From JBILXY01 sp044378055 (GTDB lineage: Bacteria; Patescibacteriota; JACMRA01): a DNA stretch of 64,000 nucleotides. The stretch lies in NCBI GenBank assembly GCA_044378055.1, contig JBILXY010000001.1, positions 1 to 64,000 of the forward strand, in the 5' to 3' direction. The position numbers and the translations under genes are program-made. Shown here one piece after another: positions 59,384-64,000 of the stretch. Within the stretch, counting starts at the first letter, position 1, and each line of letters begins with the position of its first letter. The notes below the pieces were generated by a model. It saw nothing but the letters and a program-made list of their open reading frames with translations. It was not told the origin of the DNA and ran no database searches.

Positions 59384-60361
59384 ATGAATATTGCTTCCTT
59401 TTTTTCAGGTGCTGGTGGTTTAGATAAAGGCTTTGAAAAAGCTGGTTTTCATGTTGTTTGGGCGAATGAATATGACTCTGTGATTTGGGATACTTTCAAA
59501 CTAAATTTTCCAAATACTGAATTAAACACTAAAAGTATAACTAATGTAACAAGTGATGAAGTGCCAGATGTAGATGGAATAGTTGGGGGTCCGCCTTGTC
59601 AAAGTTGGAGCGAGGCAGGGGCTGGCAGAGGAATTAATGATCAGAGAGGTCAGCTGTTTTATGACTATATTCGTATTTTAAAGAGTAAACAACCAAAATT
59701 TTTCCTTGCGGAAAATGTATCTGGAATTCTACATCCAAAACATTCAGAAGCATTCAATGCAATTCTTAATGAGTTTGAATCTGCAGGCTATACAATTTCA
59801 TATAAACTTTTAAATGCAAATGATTTCGATGTTCCTGAAGATCGTTTAAGACTAATAATTGTAGGATATAGAAAGGATTTAAAAAAGAAATTTGAATTCC
59901 CAGAGCCACAAAAACACAAACCTGTTTTAAAGGATGCAATTTATGATTTAAGAATGGCAAAACCTGCTTTAGAAAAAAATAAAACTAATGGTGATAGTTT
60001 ACAAATTCCAAACCATGAGTATATGATAGGTGGATTTTCAACAATGTATATGTCTAGAAATCGTGTTCGCTCATGGGATGAACCATCTTTTACTATTCAA
60101 GCAGGTGGTCGTCATGCACCACTACACCCTCAAGCTCCTAAGATGCAATTCATATCTCAAAATGTTAGAATCTTTGTTCCAGGAAAAGAAGCTCTGTATC
60201 GTCGATTGAGTGTAAGAGAATGTGCAAGAATACAAACTTTTCCTGATGATTTCATTTTTATTTATCGAGATGTAGCAGATGGTTATAAAATGATTGGTAA
60301 CGCAGTACCAGTCAATTTTGCTTTTCATATTGCAAAAAAAATCATGACCGATTTATCGTAA
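59384..60361 (+). CDS. DNA (cytosine-5)-methyltransferase, HaeIII-like
   Basis: 325 residues. Motif I FFSGAGGLDKGFEKAGF, catalytic motif IV GGPPCQSWSEAGAGRG, motif VI FLAENVSGI, motif VIII PEDRLRLIIVGYR, and motifs IX and X RECARIQTFPDDF and MIGNAVPVNFAFHIAKKI. The GGPPCQSWSE-x-G segment and the DQRGQLFYDYIRILK stretch closely follow M.HaeIII, which methylates the internal C of GGCC. Ten bases after the endonuclease gene. Confidence 0.93.
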   Translation: MNIASFFSGAGGLDKGFEKAGFHVVWANEYDSVIWDTFKLNFPNTELNTKSITNVTSDEVPDVDGIVGGPPCQSWSEAGAGRGINDQRGQLFYDYIRILKSKQPKFFLAENVSGILHPKHSEAFNAILNEFESAGYTISYKLLNANDFDVPEDRLRLIIVGYRKDLKKKFEFPEPQKHKPVLKDAIYDLRMAKPALEKNKTNGDSLQIPNHEYMIGGFSTMYMSRNRVRSWDEPSFTIQAGGRHAPLHPQAPKMQFISQNVRIFVPGKEALYRRLSVRECARIQTFPDDFIFIYRDVADGYKMIGNAVPVNFAFHIAKKIMTDLS

Positions 60362-60513
60362 CATACAAGTAATAACTTTATAATTTGTGATAAAGCTTTT
60401 TATTAAAACCGATTTTTCTAAGATAAAATAAAGATATTTATATTGTGAATTACCACTTTCAAAAAAAATAGCTACTCCCTCGTATTTTGAAAATTAAATT
60501 ATACTAACCTGTT

Positions 60514-60816
60514 ATGACCAAACCAACCTACACCATCAAAAATAAAATCTGGGTTTGGCGGGGGAAGGCGGCTTGGCATTTTGTTACTATTCAGAAAAAT
60601 ACTGCCGATGAAATTAAGGCTATGTTTGGTTATTTAAAGGCTGGTTGGGGTTCTTTGCCTGTAAAGTTACAACTTGGACAAAGTGTTTGGAAAACTTCTA
60701 TATTTCCAGATTCCAAAAGGGGTGGGTATTTAATACCAATCAAAAAAGCTATTCTGAAAGCCGAAAAATTAAATGTCGAGGATAAGGTGGAGATTCACCT
60801 GGAAGTATTAACCTAA
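60514..60816 (+). CDS. DUF1905-domain protein
   Basis: 100 residues matching DUF1905: WRGKAAWHFVTIQKNTADEIKAMF, GWGSLPVKLQLGQSVWKTSIFPD, GGYLIPIKKAILKAEKLNVEDKVEIHLE. A small barrel domain of unknown role, sometimes fused to YdeI-type domains. TATACT (60500-60505) lies eight bases before the ATG, suggesting a leaderless mRNA. Single gene. Confidence 0.85.
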   Translation: MTKPTYTIKNKIWVWRGKAAWHFVTIQKNTADEIKAMFGYLKAGWGSLPVKLQLGQSVWKTSIFPDSKRGGYLIPIKKAILKAEKLNVEDKVEIHLEVLT

Positions 60817-60894
60817 ATTGACTCCCTATGTACATGTCTGAAATCTATTTTTCAAACTTAAATTACAAATAATTCGTCTTCATGTAATGGGAAA

Positions 60895-60969
60895 CACCCC
60901 GTCAACTTCATCCCAAAAATTAAAATTTTCGGGAGCCCTTGAAAGTTGCCACCCCTCAAGAGGGGAATT
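60895..60969. repeat. Dispersed palindromic repeat (CCCCTC-AA-GAGGGG), copy 2
   Basis: CACCCCGTCAACTTC, 30 bases of spacer, then GTTGCCACCCCTCAAGAGGGGAATT. It shares the ends with 35191-35236. It sits at the 3' end of the convergent secreted-protein operon. Confidence 0.7.
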
Positions 60970-60979
60970 AGGATAGACA

Positions 60980-62158
60980 CTAAGTAATAACCCTATACAA
61001 AACCCTGTCTTCCTGGGAAACAATGTATAAATTTCCGCTTCCATCTAAGTGAATGCTTCCGGCTGAAATTGATAAGTTTTCTTGAATTTTAGAAATTGTG
61101 TTCAGTCTTAAATTAATTTTTAAAATTACATCTTTACTTACATAAGAAGTGTAGGGAACTTTGCTTTCTTTTAGCAAACAATAGGCAGTGCCTGAAACAT
61201 CTAAAGCACATCTTTGGGCTAGCAGGGTTCCAAAAACTTTATTCTGGCTTAAGGTAAAGTCTAATTGTAAATCGGTTGGGTTTCCGGTTGGGTTCACTTT
61301 GAAATCCAGCCAAACGCTTTGGTATAAAGTAAGTTCAGTTGGTTTCTGGCTGAAGGTTGTAACAATTAAACTATCTGGGCCGTAAACCACAGATTGAACT
61401 TGGGCTTTGCTGAATATTTTTTGTGGTGGAGTTTTTTCTTTTACCGACCAAATTTCCATATTTCCTTGTCTGGTTGGATTTTCCCAAGCTATAAAGTATA
61501 ATCTTTGGTTAAAGTTTACCAGTTCAACCATGGAAGTTGTAATTGTGGGGCTGATTGTGGCTAAAACAGTATCGGTGGTTAGGTTAATATTATCTGAAGA
61601 ACGAACAGTGTAAAGGTTGCTTGTGAAGTTAATGTAGGCCCACTTTGAAACTGTTGGAACCCCAGAGCTATTCAGAACAAAATATTGGGTTAAACTAAAA
61701 TTAGGCTGGGCAATTTGTTTGAATTTTCCATCTGGTGAATAAACTGTGCTTCTATTTGGTTCGTTAATTATTACGCCTTCAGCAGAATTGGAGATGCTAG
61801 GAACGGCAAAGCTTGGTGAATTTTCAATGTCTTTGTTGTTCAGCCTTAGTTTTAAACTGCTATTTAAGTAAATAGGTTTTCCGTTACCTGCAAAAGCAAG
61901 GCCATTGCTTCCCAAAGCTACTGGATCTACTCTTTCTAAAATTTGGGAATCACCAAAAGACGCGGTGCTAACTTGTTTTTTTATGCCGCTATCACCAGTT
62001 AAATTAGAATTTGTAGTTGTGTTGGAACTTCTTCCGCCAAAGTTTAATTGAATAATTCCGATTAAAAGCAAAATAACACCTACGCTAACTGCTACAATAA
62101 AAATTATTCTTTTTTTGCCTAGCGGGTCATTCCATGTGGAAACTAAATTTTGAAACAT
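60980..62158 (-). CDS. Single-span membrane protein with large outer domain
   Basis: 392 residues. A short cytoplasmic start, one span (IIFIVAVSVGVILLLIGIIQL), a Thr/Ser/Asn-rich linker, then strands and turns with repeated short units (SNGLAFAGNGKPIYLNS, NLTTDTVLATISPTIT, YLLKESKVPYTSYV) that may form a beta propeller. No family recognised. It starts two bases after the secreted 196-residue gene, so both belong to one operon. Confidence 0.65.
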   Translation of the reverse strand: MFQNLVSTWNDPLGKKRIIFIVAVSVGVILLLIGIIQLNFGGRSSNTTTNSNLTGDSGIKKQVSTASFGDSQILERVDPVALGSNGLAFAGNGKPIYLNSSLKLRLNNKDIENSPSFAVPSISNSAEGVIINEPNRSTVYSPDGKFKQIAQPNFSLTQYFVLNSSGVPTVSKWAYINFTSNLYTVRSSDNINLTTDTVLATISPTITTSMVELVNFNQRLYFIAWENPTRQGNMEIWSVKEKTPPQKIFSKAQVQSVVYGPDSLIVTTFSQKPTELTLYQSVWLDFKVNPTGNPTDLQLDFTLSQNKVFGTLLAQRCALDVSGTAYCLLKESKVPYTSYVSKDVILKINLRLNTISKIQENLSISAGSIHLDGSGNLYIVSQEDRVLYRVIT

Positions 62159-62159
62159 A

Positions 62160-62750
62160 TTATGAGATCAGGTAAAAAGTTTGGTTTGCCCCAATTAAAG
62201 GTGTTCTAATTTCAACATTCCCAGATAACTTTGGAACAGCTATACCATTTCTAATTTCTAATAGTTTGTTGGTGGTTATGTCTAGCCCACAAGTTTCGAA
62301 AGTTACAGTATAGTTTTTAGCTGCAGGTTTTCCTTTGGCTTTCAATACTGAATAATTCCAAACACAGCCAGTTTTATAACTTGGGGTAGGGGCAATTTCA
62401 ATCGGTAAAATTTCCAATTCTTCTTTGTTAAATAAAACCCCTGGGTAAAGCCTGGCTGAATCACGAAGTGGGGTTAATTGGTTTTTAAGTCCTTCATCCA
62501 TAGTACTTAAAGTATCAATAAAACCACCAATTTCTAGGTTAATACAATCTTGAATTGATTTGGCATTTAAGAATGGTTCTTCGCATAAAGCCTGAATTCC
62601 TAAAATTTCGCTTACATTATTTTGGGCTTTAGTATATTCTTCAGTAGTTTGAGCTAAGACAGCGATTGAAAAATTAAATGATAACATTAAGCATATTAAA
62701 AATATGGTTGTGGCTTTTTGAATATACTGATTTTTAAAAGAATTTTTCAT
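62160..62750 (-). CDS. Secreted protein, 196 aa
   Basis: A signal peptide is clear (KATTIFLICLMLSFNFSIAVLAQ, cleavage after AQ). The mature part has four cysteines (ALCEEPF, DCINLE, GCVWNY, TCGLDI), probably two disulfides. No family recognised. Middle gene of the operon, 20 bases after the pilin-like gene and two bases before the propeller-like gene. Confidence 0.65.
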   Translation of the reverse strand: MKNSFKNQYIQKATTIFLICLMLSFNFSIAVLAQTTEEYTKAQNNVSEILGIQALCEEPFLNAKSIQDCINLEIGGFIDTLSTMDEGLKNQLTPLRDSARLYPGVLFNKEELEILPIEIAPTPSYKTGCVWNYSVLKAKGKPAAKNYTVTFETCGLDITTNKLLEIRNGIAVPKLSGNVEIRTPLIGANQTFYLIS

Positions 62751-62770
62751 AATTATATATTTATTTCAGC

Positions 62771-63397
62771 TTATTTTATATTTGGATTGAAAGAAGGTGT
62801 TTTACCAGAAGTGCCTACTGTTGAACCAAGCGTTGATAAATCTTTAATTAGACTTGCATTAGTTTGTTGGCTTCCAATAGTAACCGCTCCATTCAAAGCT
62901 GCATTAGTAACGCTAGTATTAAACTGAGCCGTGTTTGTATTTGCTCCCGGTGTGCTTGTTCCAGGGGTGGAACTTTGGGAAGTTAAATTACCTAAATTTA
63001 AAAAGTCAAAGTTTAGCAAAGTAGAGTTTACCGTGTTTAAAAATAATACTGGACCACCAATTAAAATAAGCCCAACTGTAACTTCCCAAACTGTATTTAC
63101 AGCATCATTGGTGGCATTCCCGTTGGCAAAAGGGTTGTAATCTTCTATCGCGTTGAAGCCAACCCTAAAGGCAATTAAGAACAAAGCCACTACGAAGGAA
63201 AATGTAAAAATAGAGCTAAGACAAGCCTGAATTAAAGCAGCTCCATTCTTCCCATCTCCCGAAAAATTACATTCGGCAAAACCGACATTAGGGCCAGTTC
63301 CCTGGGCAGAAACTGTAATATTTGAAACCCCAGTAAAAGATAGCATTAGTAGCAATCCTGTAAGGGAAACCAATATATTCTTAAAAACTCCTTTCAT
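62771..63397 (-). CDS. Two-span pilin-like exported protein
   Basis: 208 residues: a signal peptide (NILVSLTGLLLMLSFTGVSNITVSAQG), a two-cysteine segment (FAECNFSGDGKNGAALIQACL) and two hydrophobic helices (IFTFSFVVALFLIAFRVGFNAI and VTVGLILIGGPVLFLN), then a Thr/Ser/Asn-rich tail. The layout of signal plus two helices resembles VirB2/TrbC pilins of type IV secretion, but no motif proves it. First gene of a three-gene operon. Confidence 0.55.
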   Translation of the reverse strand: MKGVFKNILVSLTGLLLMLSFTGVSNITVSAQGTGPNVGFAECNFSGDGKNGAALIQACLSSIFTFSFVVALFLIAFRVGFNAIEDYNPFANGNATNDAVNTVWEVTVGLILIGGPVLFLNTVNSTLLNFDFLNLGNLTSQSSTPGTSTPGANTNTAQFNTSVTNAALNGAVTIGSQQTNASLIKDLSTLGSTVGTSGKTPSFNPNIK

Positions 63398-63404
63398 AGC
63401 TTTA

Positions 63405-63455
63405 TTCTACCTTAGTTTTTCATTATTTGCAATAAAAATTTTAAAAGAATAAACT
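63405..63455. promoter_or_regulatory. Divergent leaderless promoters sharing a palindromic TTGCAA
   Basis: TTGCAA (63427-63432) is its own complement. Plus strand: 17 bases to TAAACT (63450-63455), five bases to the adk ATG. Minus strand: 16 bases to TAGAAT (63410-63405), seven bases to the ATG at 63397. Confidence 0.6.
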
Positions 63456-63460
63456 AGGTT

Positions 63461-64000
63461 ATGTTTCAACTACATCCCTCTTTCCCCAAAGTGATTATTT
63501 TATATGGTCCTCCGGCTGCAGGTAAGGGAACTCAAACAGAATTTTTGAAGGAACATCTTCCCAATTATTTTCATATTGATTTTGGTACAGAAATTAGAAA
63601 TTTCATAAAAATTCACAAAGAATCAGACAAAAAAGACGATAATTACAAGTTGGCCCAGAAAATGGAATTACTAATGCAAACTGGGCCTGTAGAATTTGAA
63701 GACTTGAAATTTGTAGTTGAGAAAAAAATAATCGAAGCCGTAAAGCAAGGAAAAGGATTAATAATCGAAGGCCCTGGAAGGCAAATTACTGAAGCTCATT
63801 GGCTTTCAAAATTCCTGCATGAAAACGGTTTAAGCGTAGCTATATTTCACTTACACTTAAATTTGGAAGATATTGTAGCTAGGGTTAAAACCAGGTTCTA
63901 TGCACCCAATAATAATCATCCATTTTCCTCCTATGAGGATGCTTTAAAAGCCTGTAAAGCTGGGGAAATTCCTTACCAAAGAAAAGAAGATGTTGATGTT
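63461..64000 (+). CDS. adk: Adenylate-kinase-like nucleoside monophosphate kinase (partial)
   Basis: 180 residues visible, cut by the window end. P loop VIILYGPPAAGKGTQTEF, then FHIDFGTEIRNFI (NMP-binding region), LIIEGPGRQITEAHWL (the DGFPR-like strand) and the LID start RVKTRFYAPNN. Similar to adenylate kinase, though the usual GFPRT is GPGRQ, so substrate specificity may differ. Its ATG follows a -10 by five bases (leaderless). Confidence 0.8.
   Translation, partial: MFQLHPSFPKVIILYGPPAAGKGTQTEFLKEHLPNYFHIDFGTEIRNFIKIHKESDKKDDNYKLAQKMELLMQTGPVEFEDLKFVVEKKIIEAVKQGKGLIIEGPGRQITEAHWLSKFLHENGLSVAIFHLHLNLEDIVARVKTRFYAPNNNHPFSSYEDALKACKAGEIPYQRKEDVDV

Overview
The window is AT-rich bacterial DNA, densely packed with short operons on both strands. 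The best-supported reading is a member of the Candidate Phyla Radiation (Patescibacteria) or a similarly reduced lineage. The grounds are indirect: many start codons lack a Shine-Dalgarno sequence and sit about 35 nt downstream of a TTGAC-like box (leaderless layout), core repair genes are split, there are many lineage-specific single-membrane-span proteins, and the standard genetic code fits. No 16S rRNA is present, so the lineage is inference.

Layout. 1-8.2 kb: a MazF/PemK-like toxin, an HTH-histidine-methyltransferase fusion, a methyltransferase, a recX-orf-eno operon, and a secreted propeller-repeat protein with two small membrane companions. 8.2-19.6 kb: sortase, YchF GTPase, Hsp20, a DUF3095 cyclase-like protein, rhomboid protease, a Wzz-like protein, MraY with a newly spotted 41-residue membrane peptide upstream, a PEGA-domain protein, a Jag/KhpB-like RNA-binding protein and an M16 peptidase. 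19.6-31.1 kb: radA with a probable DNA polymerase III delta subunit; a partial V-type ATPase cluster (D, a coiled-coil ORF, I, a beta-carbonic-anhydrase-like protein, K) placed downstream of crtI-crtB; then crtYd-crtYc and a divergent CrtW-like oxygenase. 31-41.5 kb: VIT-family transporter, O-antigen-ligase-like protein, RNase III, an operon of two FecR-domain proteins followed by a CHASE2-adenylate cyclase, and a large surface protein. 42-57.5 kb: RNase HII carrying an in-frame palindromic repeat, ClpC, a DUF4145 protein, FolD, UvrC split in two around a small gene, a run of tiny genes with their own terminators, an ABC transporter, and a UvrD-type helicase-nuclease split in two around a small gene and an inverted cyclase gene. 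57.5-64 kb: uracil-DNA glycosylase, tRNA-Ser(GGA), a HaeIII-like restriction-modification pair, a DUF1905 protein, a three-gene secreted/membrane operon, and the start of an adenylate kinase.

How it fits together. Cell-envelope functions (MraY, Wzz-like, O-antigen ligase, sortase, surface proteins) and cyclic-nucleotide signalling (two class III cyclases, a DUF3095 protein, FecR sensors) are prominent. The carotenoid genes run in the same direction as the V-ATPase genes, and the V-ATPase K ring carries the complete sodium-ligand set known from Enterococcus NtpK, so a membrane/ion-energy theme is plausible. The most unusual structural features are: interleaved or shared -35 boxes between divergent leaderless genes; the tiny promoter/RBS/ORF/terminator units that lie between and inside core genes; and palindromic repeats read through in frame inside rnhB and uvrC. 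No stretch longer than about 300 bases lacks a gene; the larger gaps (8212-8475, 11228-11435, 21863-22100, 43139-43386) hold repeats, promoters or terminators as listed.
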